From positions 558,001 through 622,000 of the forward strand of contig NZ_MZNT01000003.1 of NCBI RefSeq assembly GCF_002042965.1: a stretch of DNA of 64,000 bases, written 5' to 3'. The stretch is from Paenibacillus sp. 32352. Its GTDB lineage: Bacteria; Bacillota; Bacilli; Paenibacillales; NBRC-103111. Below are positions 1-8,224 of this stretch, in pieces. Position numbers and translations under genes: made by a program. The notes beneath the pieces were generated by a model, which was not told where the DNA came from, ran no database searches, and saw nothing but the letters and a program-made list of their open reading frames with translations. Position 1 is the stretch's first letter; the number at the start of each line of letters is the position of its first letter.

Positions 1-2
1 CC

Positions 3-293
3 CATTATCAGGATGATCTGACCTTATCGGGCATTGCGGATAGTTTCGGATTTAGTGTGCCGTATTTGAGCGAGCTGTTTAAAAAAGCTGTTGGGCAAAA
101 TTTCCTCGCCTTCGTACATGAGGTCCGGATTAGACAGGCGTGCGCCCTGCTGGTCTCTACTGAAATGAACGTATCCGACATTGCGCTCGAAACCGGGTAC
201 GGCTCCTACAATACATTTTCGCGGATATTTAGGGAAACGAAAGGAATGACGCCGGCAGCATACCGGAAGCTGAAAGCCATGCAGCCCCAATGA
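3..293 (+). CDS. AraC-family regulator, C-terminal part (cut by window edge)
   Basis: Open frame from base 3 to a TGA at 291-293 with no start in the window, so only the last ~96 residues are seen. They form a full AraC-type double helix-turn-helix: the first helix pair includes the stretch FSVPYLSELFKKAVG, and the second holds the hallmark MNVSDIALETGYGSYNTFSR followed by the family-typical ending GMTPAAYRK. The sensor part lies outside the window, so effector and targets cannot be inferred. A hairpin at 430-465 probably ends its transcript. Confidence 0.9.
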   Translation, partial: HYQDDLTLSGIADSFGFSVPYLSELFKKAVGQNFLAFVHEVRIRQACALLVSTEMNVSDIALETGYGSYNTFSRIFRETKGMTPAAYRKLKAMQPQ

Positions 294-429
294 CATGAAC
301 TGACTTCGGGGCCAAAGATTTCATGCTGAGGCGGAGTTGCAAGCCATTGATGAGATGAAGCGGAAAGAGGGCGGCAAGCCGAGTCCCTCATCTGTATTCT
401 TTGGTGCCCAGTAAGCCATACATAGGGAA

Positions 430-465
430 GCCCCGAGAGACTGGAAGCGTCGCTCAGGGCTTTTT
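430..465 (+). terminator. Rho-independent terminator for the AraC gene
   Basis: GCCCCGAG pairs with CTCAGGGC (one mismatch) and is followed by five T. It overlaps the 3' end of the convergent sulfatase gene, whose stop is at 454-456, so the hairpin is partly coding on the other strand. Confidence 0.55.
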
Positions 466-2037
466 ACTAACGATGGGAAGGGGATAAGGTTGTGATTGAC
501 CTAACACGGTTTCTTTCTCATCGACGACCCTCACTTGCAGCTCGACAGCCGATGAGTTCTCCACGAGCTCTTTAGGAATGGCGGCTGTGATGACTTCTTC
601 GGAGAGCCATGTGGTAGGAAGCGCGATACCGTTAGCATAAATAGTAGAAGCGATTCCGAAGCGTCCCCCCTTGACGGTAACGGTCGCAGATTTTTTCAGC
701 TCGTTGACAATGCCGTCACCCAGTGTTATTTTGTCTGGTGTCACCGAAGTAATAACGGGGTCGCCGTACCCAACAATGTAGGTGGAAGCGGATGTGCCGG
801 GCTGCTCCTCTCCGAGATCGCCAAACAGGATTTGATCCTGCCTGGCCTTGTATTCGGCCAAATCCTCTTCGTTGATATTCATTTCCTTATAATAGGCCTT
901 CGGCGGAATAATAGGGATTTGCTTCGATAACCGGGATAAATACTCGGTATATCCGCTTCCTTGCAGCTTGGCCAGCTGCAGCACATAAGGACCTAGGAAC
1001 GAAGGGCTGAAATGCAGCGTATCTTTGGCATCCGGTTTATAATTGTTCCAGACGACCACGGGGACGCTGTACATTTTCTCCAGAAAGTTCGGGTCGTTCT
1101 TGCCTTCGATGTAACCGCTCTCTCGGTAAACGAAATAGTCGTCTTCAAGGAAGGGCAGATGATCGCCGAAAAAGACGATAATCGTAGGCTCCTTTACTTT
1201 GCTGTAATGATCCACGAGCTCATGAAGCATGTTATCGGCACCGCTGGCCCCTTGTGCATACGTTTCCAAAATGCTTAATGCTTCACCGGACATTGTTCCT
1301 CTGGTGTCCTTGATTTCAATCGTATTGCGTTTGAACTTGTTGGACCAGTAATGATAATGATTTTCCATTGTATTGGCAAAGATAAAGTCCGGTCCTTCAC
1401 TTCGCTCGCTTTCCTCAATAATTCGTTTGGCTACGGCATGGTCGCCGATATAAGGCCCGACATATTCGTTAGGGTTGAAATATTCAAAGCTGATGAAGCG
1501 GGAGAATCCGAGATGCCTGTACACGTTGCGGCTGTCAAAATACCAATTGTAAAAAGGGCTGATAGCGGTAGCCGTATAGCCTTTTCTGGCCATAATCGTT
1601 GCCAGGGAATCGACGTCCCTTTTAATAAACTCCTCATAAGCGATGGAGCCTTCAGGCAAAAAACGCATCGAGTTGCCTGTCAGCACCTCCAGCTCTACAT
1701 TGGCCGTGCCGCCTCCGAATTGCGGGGACAGCATCCAGCCGCTCGTATATTTCTCTTTCAGAGCGTGATAGGTCGGGATAGGGTCCTTGCTGAAGGATAA
1801 GCCCTCGATCAAGGTCGGATCCCAGAAGGCTTCGCTTAGAACGACGATCACGTTGGGACTTCGTTCCAGCTCCTCCTTACTCCAGTCCTCTGTCGATATA
1901 TCCAGCTGAAGCGGTTTTCTGGGTGCGGGAGCCTCTTCCGTGGAGGAAGTGCGGAGTAGAGCGAATAACCCTGCTGCAAGCAGGAATGCGGCAAGGCGCA
2001 TCCAGGCAGGGAAGCGGCGAAATGGTTGTAATGACAT
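454..2037 (-). CDS. LTA-synthase-like sulfatase, single membrane span, C-terminal TIG-like domain
   Basis: Alkaline-phosphatase/sulfatase fold of the LtaS type: metal-binding SEAFWD near residue 69, candidate catalytic Thr in GGGTANVELEVLTG near residue 111, and FFGDHLP as a second metal site. The family transfers glycerol-phosphate to teichoic acid or cleaves phosphate/sulfate esters outside the cell. Unlike LtaS, with five membrane helices, this protein has one hydrophobic segment (about residues 11-29) before the enzyme domain. The last ~100 residues look like an IPT/TIG fold (ITSVTPDKITLGDG onward). The ATG at 2037 is preferred over a GTG at 2043 because AGGAG then sits 8 nt upstream. Monocistronic; substrate unknown. 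Confidence 0.82.
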   Translation of the reverse strand: MSLQPFRRFPAWMRLAAFLLAAGLFALLRTSSTEEAPAPRKPLQLDISTEDWSKEELERSPNVIVVLSEAFWDPTLIEGLSFSKDPIPTYHALKEKYTSGWMLSPQFGGGTANVELEVLTGNSMRFLPEGSIAYEEFIKRDVDSLATIMARKGYTATAISPFYNWYFDSRNVYRHLGFSRFISFEYFNPNEYVGPYIGDHAVAKRIIEESERSEGPDFIFANTMENHYHYWSNKFKRNTIEIKDTRGTMSGEALSILETYAQGASGADNMLHELVDHYSKVKEPTIIVFFGDHLPFLEDDYFVYRESGYIEGKNDPNFLEKMYSVPVVVWNNYKPDAKDTLHFSPSFLGPYVLQLAKLQGSGYTEYLSRLSKQIPIIPPKAYYKEMNINEEDLAEYKARQDQILFGDLGEEQPGTSASTYIVGYGDPVITSVTPDKITLGDGIVNELKKSATVTVKGGRFGIASTIYANGIALPTTWLSEEVITAAIPKELVENSSAVELQVRVVDEKETVLGQSQPYPLPIVSKKP

Positions 2038-2385
2038 GGACACGGCTCCTATTCAACTTAACTGCCCCTATTATAGCATGGGGTTCAGGAGGGTAAAACC
2101 ATTTTTAGAAAGCGGTACCAAAACATTTTGTCATTCCGTGGGCAGATTTCTTGATTTTATTTGAAAAATCCGTTGACGTTCCGCACTCGATCTACTAAAG
2201 TTACATCCATACGCTTTTTTTCCAATTTGTGATAGGCTAGATCGCATCTCAACAACACCGACATGCGTGTTCGACAGGTGAACCAATCCACTTTTACGCG
2301 GGTGCGAATTTGAAATACAGATGGCCGGTTTTAGGAACGATTCCGACTGACTGTTAAGGTAGTCGCAATTCTAGGAGGCATAGGG
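2038..2385. other. Divergent intergenic region, sulfatase / ABC exporter
   Basis: A 348-base gap between divergent genes. Besides the minus-strand promoter there is a weak plus-strand candidate, TTGACG (2173-2178), 17 nt, TAAAGT (2196-2201), possibly for the ABC pair. I see no riboswitch, conserved leader or small ORF with a ribosome site. Confidence 0.4.
2070..2097 (-). promoter_or_regulatory. Sigma-A-type promoter for the sulfatase gene
   Basis: Read on the minus strand: TTTACC (-35, 2092-2097), 16 nt spacer, perfect TATAAT (-10, 2070-2075). It lies about 33 bases upstream of the chosen ATG. Confidence 0.5.
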
Positions 2386-4152
2386 ATGAAACAAAAAATA
2401 ACCAAACAAAAAATACCTATTAAGGAGTATGCTCTTTTATTATCGAGCTATTTGCGCGAGCAGCGCGGGAGTATCGTATGGCTGTCCGTGCTGCTGATCG
2501 GCAGTATTATCATGCAGCTGGTGAACCCGCAAATTATCCGTTATTTTATCGATACGGCCAAAACGCAGGAAAGCACTGCCCCGCTTTTATATGCTGCAGG
2601 GCTCTTTATCGGGGTTTCGCTGCTGCAGCAGGTCATTACCGTCATAGCAACGTATATCGGCGAAAATATTGGCTGGATTGCGACCAACAAGCTTCGCGGA
2701 GATGTTGCCGAGCACTGCATGAAGCTGGATATGTCGTTTCATAAGTCGCATACTTCGGGAGCCATCATTGAGAGGGTGGACGGAGATATCAACAATCTGG
2801 CCAACTTCTTTTCCAATTTTGTCGTGACGCTGCTGAGCAATCTGCTGCTTGTCGTCGGCATGCTCGTGCTGTTGTTCCGGGAGGGCTGGGTTATCGGCAC
2901 AGGAATGACGCTGTTTGTCATCCTGGCTATTTACGCCATTCAATACATACGAAAGTTCGCTGTACCGCATTGGGGAGCCTTGCGTCAAATGAGCTCCCGC
3001 TTTTACGGCTTTCTTGGGGAGCATTTAGAGGGGACGGAAGATACGAGAGCGAACGGAGCTACGGGGTATGTCATGTATCGGTTTCATACACTCATTCGTG
3101 AGTGGCTTCCGATTCGGATTCGGGCTTTCCTGGGCTGGGCCAGTATGTGGATAACGACGCTGGTTATCTTCACGATCGGCAATGCGATTGCCTTCGCTCT
3201 TAGCGCTTATTTTTGGAAGCAGGGAGCCATCACGCTCGGAACGGTATACTTGATCTTCTATTATACGGAATTGATGAGCAAGCCGATTGAGAAGATCAGA
3301 ACCCAAATGGAGGATTTGCAAAAAGCCGACGCAAGCATTATTCGCATACGCGAGCTGTTGGCTACCGTACCCGCCATTCGGGACGGAATCGGTCTGCCTC
3401 TGCCGTCAGGTCCGTTGTCCGTGAAGTTTGACCGCGTAGTATTCGGTTATGAAGACCATACGACAACGCTGCATCAAATCGACTTTCAGCTGGGGCGCGG
3501 CAAAGTGCTCGGGGTGCTCGGCCGCACAGGAAGCGGCAAAACGACGCTGGCAAGACTGCTGCTGCGCTTTTATGACGTTCGTGAAGGGGGAATCTCTCTC
3601 GAGCAAGTGGACATCCGGGACGCCACCCTGCGCGATCTTCGGAGCAAGGTCGGCATGGTTACGCAGAACATTGAAATATTTCAAGGGACGGTTCGCGATA
3701 ATCTTACCTTCTTTCGTGAGGACATAGAAGATCGGCGTATTATCGAGGTGCTGGAGGAACTGGGCTTGAAGGAATGGTTTGCTTCGCTGCCATCCGGCCT
3801 TGACAGCCAGCTGGAATCAGGAGGAGGCGGATTGTCTGCGGGAGAGGCGCAGCTTCTCTCCTTTGCCCGGGTATTTCTGACCGATCCGGGGCTTATTATT
3901 CTAGACGAAGCCTCGTCCCGGCTGGATCCGGCAACAGAGCAAAAAATCGAGCAGGCGATCAGCCGGCTGCTGGTCCACCGGACTTGCATTATCATCGCTC
4001 ATCGGTTGGCGACGATCCAAAGGGCAGATCAAATCCTCATTCTTGAGCAAGGAAGGGTAATAGAGTTCGGGGACAGAGTACGTCTTGCGGCTGACCATCG
4101 TTCCCGATACAATCAAATGCTGCAGGTCGGAATGGAGGAGATGCTGGCATGA
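2386..4152 (+). CDS. ABC exporter half-transporter, catalytically canonical ATPase
   Basis: 588 residues: six-helix type IV exporter domain (about 1-320), then the nucleotide-binding domain. Walker A is GRTGSGKTT near 378-386. The signature is LSAGEAQ, a departure from LSGGQ. Walker B ends [12 protein letters not shown] with the catalytic Glu present; the H-loop His is in [15 protein letters not shown] precedes the ATG. The next gene overlaps by four bases (ATGA), so the two halves are probably made together and form a heterodimer. Such exporters move drugs, lipids or peptides; the substrate cannot be told. Confidence 0.9.
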   Translation: MKQKITKQKIPIKEYALLLSSYLREQRGSIVWLSVLLIGSIIMQLVNPQIIRYFIDTAKTQESTAPLLYAAGLFIGVSLLQQVITVIATYIGENIGWIATNKLRGDVAEHCMKLDMSFHKSHTSGAIIERVDGDINNLANFFSNFVVTLLSNLLLVVGMLVLLFREGWVIGTGMTLFVILAIYAIQYIRKFAVPHWGALRQMSSRFYGFLGEHLEGTEDTRANGATGYVMYRFHTLIREWLPIRIRAFLGWASMWITTLVIFTIGNAIAFALSAYFWKQGAITLGTVYLIFYYTELMSKPIEKIRTQMEDLQKADASIIRIRELLATVPAIRDGIGLPLPSGPLSVKFDRVVFGYEDHTTTLHQIDFQLGRGKVLGVLGRTGSGKTTLARLLLRFYDVREGGISLEQVDIRDATLRDLRSKVGMVTQNIEIFQGTVRDNLTFFREDIEDRRIIEVLEELGLKEWFASLPSGLDSQLESGGGGLSAGEAQLLSFARVFLTDPGLIILDEASSRLDPATEQKIEQAISRLLVHRTCIIIAHRLATIQRADQILILEQGRVIEFGDRVRLAADHRSRYNQMLQVGMEEMLA

Positions 4153-5933
4153 CCACATTTACTTTCCTATGGCGGTTGATGAAATACCGCCCGTTCTTAT
4201 ACACGATTAACGCTGTAGCCTGGTCTTTGATCTATTTGGCTCCTATCGTTCCGGGCTGGATTACGAAGCAGTTCTTCGATACGTTATCAGGAGGAGCAGT
4301 ATACGGCTTCAGCATTGGAACGCTGATTGTCCTGCTGATAGCTTCTGCAGTCGGTAAAGGGGTTCTGATCCTCTTCGGCTTTATTACGGACGTACAGTTC
4401 AGGTTCCGCATCGGCGCCCTGCTGCGCCGAAATATGTTGAAGCGTATTCTGATGGAGCCCGGGGCCAAAGCGATTCCCTGCTCCCCGGGGGAAGCCATCA
4501 GCAGCTTCCGGGATGATGTGGATCAAATAGAGGAGACCATTAGCTGGTCGGTCGATGCTTTCGGAATGACCTGCTTTGCGGTCGTTTCCTTCTATATCTT
4601 GTATGGAATTAATCCGGGGATGACCTTATGGGAGTTTCTCCCTCTGGTTATCGTGGTTACCATCGCTCAGCTTTCGACTACCCTGCTGCAAAAGTACAGG
4701 GCCGCGAGCCGCGAAGCGACAAGCCAGGTTACAGGCGCCATCAGCGAAATGTTCAGCACTGTCCAATCCATTCAAGTTGCAGGTGCGGAGGAGAGGGTGA
4801 TTCAGCGGTTCCGCCAGCTGAACGATCACCGGCGGCAAGCTATGCTGAAGGATAAGCTGCTGAACCAGGTGCTGGACTCCGTATTCTCCAATACGGTCAA
4901 TATCGGAACGGGCTTCATTTTGCTGTTGGCCGCTCAGTCGATGCGTGAGGGGAGCTTTACGGTCGGGGATTTTGCCTTGTTCGTCTATTACTTGACGTTC
5001 GTCACCCAGTTTATTCAAAATTTCGGGAAGTTCCTGACCTATTTCAAACAAAGTACGGTAGCGAAGCAGCGGTTGGAGCACCTGCTTCAAAGCTCCGATA
5101 TTAGCGCAGCAGCAGAACATCATCCGCTCTATCTGCGATCCGAGCTGAAGGAGCCTGCCGGGGAGCAGCAGGCCTTGTCTGGTGAAGACGGGCTTGCGGA
5201 GCTGGAGGTTCGGGGACTGACCTACCGGTACCCGGAAACCGGCAGAGGCATCGAGGATATCTCGTTCCGAATCCCCCGGGGTTCGTTCACCGTTATTACC
5301 GGCAGAATCGGTTCGGGTAAGACCACCTTGGTCCGAACGCTGCTTGGGCTGCTGCCTAAGGAGGAGGGGACGGTGAGGTGGAATCAGAAGCCAGTCGATC
5401 ATTTGGGGGAATTTTTCGTGCCGCCGCACAGCGCGTATACGCCTCAGGTTCCGCGGTTATACAGCGACACGCTGAGAAATAATATTTTGCTTGGAACAAA
5501 GCGGAACGAACGGCAGCTGCAGGAGGCGATCCATTCTGCCGTTCTCGACCCTGATATCGAGCACCTTCAGCATGGGCTGGAGACGGTCATAGGGCCTCGT
5601 GGAGTTAAGCTGTCAGGCGGGCAGGCTCAGCGGACGGCGGCGGCCAGGATGTTCGTTCGCGACGCGGAGCTGCTTGTGTTCGACGATTTGTCGAGCGCCC
5701 TGGACGTCGAGACGGAGCGGAAGCTCTGGGAGCGTATTTACGAGCAGCGACAAGGGCAAGCTACTTGCCTTGTCATCTCCCATCGCAAGACGGCATTGTC
5801 GCATGCCGATCATATCATAGTTCTCAAGGAGGGCCGCATCGAGGCGGAAGGATCGCTTGAGGAGCTGCTTCAGACGAGCGAGGAGCTTCGTCACTTGTGG
5901 AACCGGGAGGAAGGCAAGGAAAGCGCCGGCTGA
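4149..5933 (+). CDS. ABC exporter half-transporter, degenerate ATPase site partner
   Basis: 594 residues with an N-terminal exporter membrane domain and a C-terminal ATPase. Walker A is [10 protein letters not shown] near 380-389 and the signature is canonical, LSGGQAQR. Walker B ends [12 protein letters not shown]: Asp replaces the catalytic Glu. In a heterodimer this Walker A/B faces the partner's odd LSAGE signature, making one degenerate site, while the partner's Glu faces this LSGGQ, making one consensus site. Starts inside the upstream stop codon (ATGA overlap). Followed by a strong terminator, which closes the two-gene operon. Confidence 0.9.
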   Translation: MTTFTFLWRLMKYRPFLYTINAVAWSLIYLAPIVPGWITKQFFDTLSGGAVYGFSIGTLIVLLIASAVGKGVLILFGFITDVQFRFRIGALLRRNMLKRILMEPGAKAIPCSPGEAISSFRDDVDQIEETISWSVDAFGMTCFAVVSFYILYGINPGMTLWEFLPLVIVVTIAQLSTTLLQKYRAASREATSQVTGAISEMFSTVQSIQVAGAEERVIQRFRQLNDHRRQAMLKDKLLNQVLDSVFSNTVNIGTGFILLLAAQSMREGSFTVGDFALFVYYLTFVTQFIQNFGKFLTYFKQSTVAKQRLEHLLQSSDISAAAEHHPLYLRSELKEPAGEQQALSGEDGLAELEVRGLTYRYPETGRGIEDISFRIPRGSFTVITGRIGSGKTTLVRTLLGLLPKEEGTVRWNQKPVDHLGEFFVPPHSAYTPQVPRLYSDTLRNNILLGTKRNERQLQEAIHSAVLDPDIEHLQHGLETVIGPRGVKLSGGQAQRTAAARMFVRDAELLVFDDLSSALDVETERKLWERIYEQRQGQATCLVISHRKTALSHADHIIVLKEGRIEAEGSLEELLQTSEELRHLWNREEGKESAG

Positions 5934-5971
5934 TGACGATTGCTGTTGTACAATGCTTTTTATGATGAATG

Positions 5972-6024
5972 AAGACCGCCTTGTGGCTGCACCGATTTAT
6001 CGGCAGCAAGGGCGGTCTTTTTTT
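5972..6024 (+). terminator. Terminator of the ABC exporter operon
   Basis: AAGACCGCCTTG pairs with CAAGGGCGGTCTT around a ~28 nt loop and runs into seven T. Confidence 0.85.
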
Positions 6025-6302
6025 GACACAATAATAAAATAGCATTCCGAGGCGGAGCAGAAATGTGCCTTGAATGTTTCAAATGAGCGGAAAAGCGATA
6101 GCGGCCGCTTGTTGAAACCCACGGAAGGCTGAGCTATCCTTCGGAAGTTCCGACATTATTCCATGTATTCAAAACCTGAAGACATGGCTTTGAGCTTGGG
6201 AGCCCCAGATAATAGAGGGAAGCAGTCAAGCCCGGCGAGCAGATATGGGGCCGGGGATAACTTGATGTGCTGATCTATTAATACCAAAGAGGGATGAGAA
6301 GG
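6025..6302. other. Intergenic region with a short hairpin resembling the fold-back repeat
   Basis: No gene seen. At about 6075-6120 GTTTCAA..AGCGG faces CCGCTTG.TTGAAAC. The right arm (GCCGCT then TTGAAACCC) resembles the inner arm of the fold-back repeat at 36226-36427 and 39847-40088. It may be a decayed relative; the match is short. Confidence 0.25.
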
Positions 6303-7367
6303 ATGAACTTGCCAATTAGAACGATGATAGTCGGAACCGGAGGCTGGGGCAAAACCTGGTGTACACAAACGCTCCCCAAGGCCATTCAGGAAGGTCTGGT
6401 TGAGGTTGTGGCTGCAGTCGATGTGAATCCGGATAGCTTAAAAACGGCCGGACAGCAGCTTGGGTTAAACGAAAGCCAGTGCTTTACGGATGTGAAGCCG
6501 GCCTTGGAAGAGACGCAGCCGCAAATCTGCATCATGGCTTCCCCGCCGCATACCCACGAACAGATAGCGATATTGGCCATGGAAGCGGGTTGTGACGTAT
6601 TGAGCGAGAAACCGATATCGGATACGTTAGATTCTTGCATGCGAATGGTGGAAGCCGCCCGCAGGCTGAATCGAAAAATGGGAATAACCATGACCCATCG
6701 ATTCCGCCAGCCGATCTGGACGTTTCGCGAGCTGGTTCGTTCCGGAGACTATGGTGCACTGGACTACATCGTCATGAATTTTAACTGGCACAGGAGGGAC
6801 GGCCTGAAAGAGAGACAAGCCAAGATGCAGGATACGATGCTCATCGAGGGTGCGATTCACCAATTGGACTTGCTGGAAAACTTGGCTGGAGCTCATTGTG
6901 AAAGCGTTTATATGGATTCTTGGACACCCCGATGGGGGAACTATACGGGAAGCGCTCAGGCCTTGCTGACGATGCGATTTGAAAACTCCGTGCGCGCCTC
7001 CTATGAAACGGCCTGGTGCAATGCTTCACCACAGAACAGCTGGGAAAAGGAGTACATTCGCGCTGAATTCGAAAAGGCTACCATCGTGCTGAACCGAGGG
7101 CGAATCGAAATATTCAGGGAAGAAGACAATCGTCTGAAGGCTAGCCCTATCGGAACGGCGGCAGAGCTGAAGATGAACCCCAAGTGGGGGAATGATTATT
7201 TGCTGGATGCCTTCCTTCACTGGGTTCGAGGCGGACAAAAAATGGAGACCGATATCGAATCGAATCTCCAATCTATGATATTGTTGTTCGCTTCTATTGA
7301 AAGCAGTAAACAGGGGGTTCCCGTACAGATCAAAAGGTTTGCCCGGGATCAAGGAATTGTATGCTGA
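6303..7367 (+). CDS. Gfo/Idh/MocA-family oxidoreductase
   Basis: Rossmann motif VGTGGWGKTW near the N-terminus, then the family hallmark SEKPIS around residue 100, and the C-terminal Gfo/Idh fold. Such enzymes oxidise or reduce sugars, inositols or uronate derivatives with NAD(P). Two starts are possible: ATG 6294, with GAGGG only one base away, and ATG 6303, with GAGGG 9 nt away; 6303 is preferred. It ends three bases before a convergent gene. The nearby lyase and pectinesterase suggest a role in handling plant-derived sugars; this is inferred from context only. Confidence 0.85.
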   Translation: MNLPIRTMIVGTGGWGKTWCTQTLPKAIQEGLVEVVAAVDVNPDSLKTAGQQLGLNESQCFTDVKPALEETQPQICIMASPPHTHEQIAILAMEAGCDVLSEKPISDTLDSCMRMVEAARRLNRKMGITMTHRFRQPIWTFRELVRSGDYGALDYIVMNFNWHRRDGLKERQAKMQDTMLIEGAIHQLDLLENLAGAHCESVYMDSWTPRWGNYTGSAQALLTMRFENSVRASYETAWCNASPQNSWEKEYIRAEFEKATIVLNRGRIEIFREEDNRLKASPIGTAAELKMNPKWGNDYLLDAFLHWVRGGQKMETDIESNLQSMILLFASIESSKQGVPVQIKRFARDQGIVC

Positions 7368-7370
7368 TAT

Positions 7371-7991
7371 CTAGGAGATGTCTTTCATCAGCCATCTCAT
7401 CTTGGATTCGGTTTCCGATTCCGGAAGCGGGGTATACACGCAGCAGCGCAAATCAGCATGGGCGTATACTTGAAAAGAAGTGATCTCAAATCTCATTTTG
7501 CCGGCTTCCGGATGGTTCAGCTCTCGTACGGTAACAGGTGCAGTTGTGGGTAAATCGCCATGCTGCCAAAGCTGGCTGAATTGTGGACTGATACGTCCGC
7601 ATAGCTCGGCAAAGTCGGCATACCACGGATCACCTGAATATTGCCCATAATAATTGCGGAAGATGGTCAGGAAGTCTTTGGCGAAATCCTCCCAATTTAC
7701 GACAAGCTCGCGCATCTCCTGTCTCATGAATGAAAGCCAGACAATGTTTCTTTCTTCGCTGCCGATCGGACCTATACTGCTAGTCACTGCGCTGGCCGCT
7801 TTGTTCCAGCCGATAATGTTGCACCGCCGGTCAGCAATGAAGGCGGGGCAAGGGCACAAGTAGTCTAGAATGCGCTGTAACGTGGGGCTCATCATAGGCT
7901 GGTCTCCGGTAAAATCGGGATATGGAAACGGATTATCCGGTAATCTATGTAAGGGTTGTTCTACTAGTTGATAATCTTCTATTAATGTCAC
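7371..7991 (-). CDS. Stand-alone MmyB-like ligand-binding domain protein (no HTH)
   Basis: Residues from MSPTLQRILDYL to the end match the C-terminal MmyB-like domain of XRE regulators (PAFIADRRCNIIGWNKAA, then RNIVWLSFM, then WYADFAELCG and MRFEITSF). In that family an XRE helix-turn-helix normally comes first; here it is absent. An upstream ATG at 8051 would add a non-HTH tail. The GTG at 7991 is preferred: GGAG lies 8 nt upstream and a consensus promoter lies just before it. About 206 residues. It could be a partner or decoy of a full-length regulator, or a decayed gene still expressed. Confidence 0.7.
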   Translation of the reverse strand: MTLIEDYQLVEQPLHRLPDNPFPYPDFTGDQPMMSPTLQRILDYLCPCPAFIADRRCNIIGWNKAASAVTSSIGPIGSEERNIVWLSFMRQEMRELVVNWEDFAKDFLTIFRNYYGQYSGDPWYADFAELCGRISPQFSQLWQHGDLPTTAPVTVRELNHPEAGKMRFEITSFQVYAHADLRCCVYTPLPESETESKMRWLMKDIS

Positions 7992-8022
7992 TTTCGTCAC
8001 TCCGTAATAAGACGTACAAGTG

Positions 8023-8051
8023 ATTATAAAATATACGAAAGTAAAAAACAA
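8023..8051 (-). promoter_or_regulatory. Promoter of the MmyB-like gene
   Basis: Minus strand: TTGTTT (8046-8051), exactly 17 nt, TATAAT (8023-8028). Transcription would begin near 8016, just upstream of the GTG at 7991, so the mRNA could not encode an upstream HTH. Confidence 0.6.
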
Positions 8052-8224
8052 TATGTTGAATTCGACGAATTTTTTTGTAAATTTTAACTCCCGGTTACGG
8101 CATTCGATAGGATGCGTAAAATAACGACATTTTTGCCCAACAGACCGTAACTTTCCCGCACTGAATTTTGGTAACCTGAACAGGAAGCAATCTTAGGCAT
8201 AACGATAGGACAGGGGGAATTTGT

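Noticed and set aside
303..418. Possible gene remnant (AELQAIDEMKRKEGGK-like reading)
   Set aside because: Too short, no start with a ribosome site, no recognisable family.
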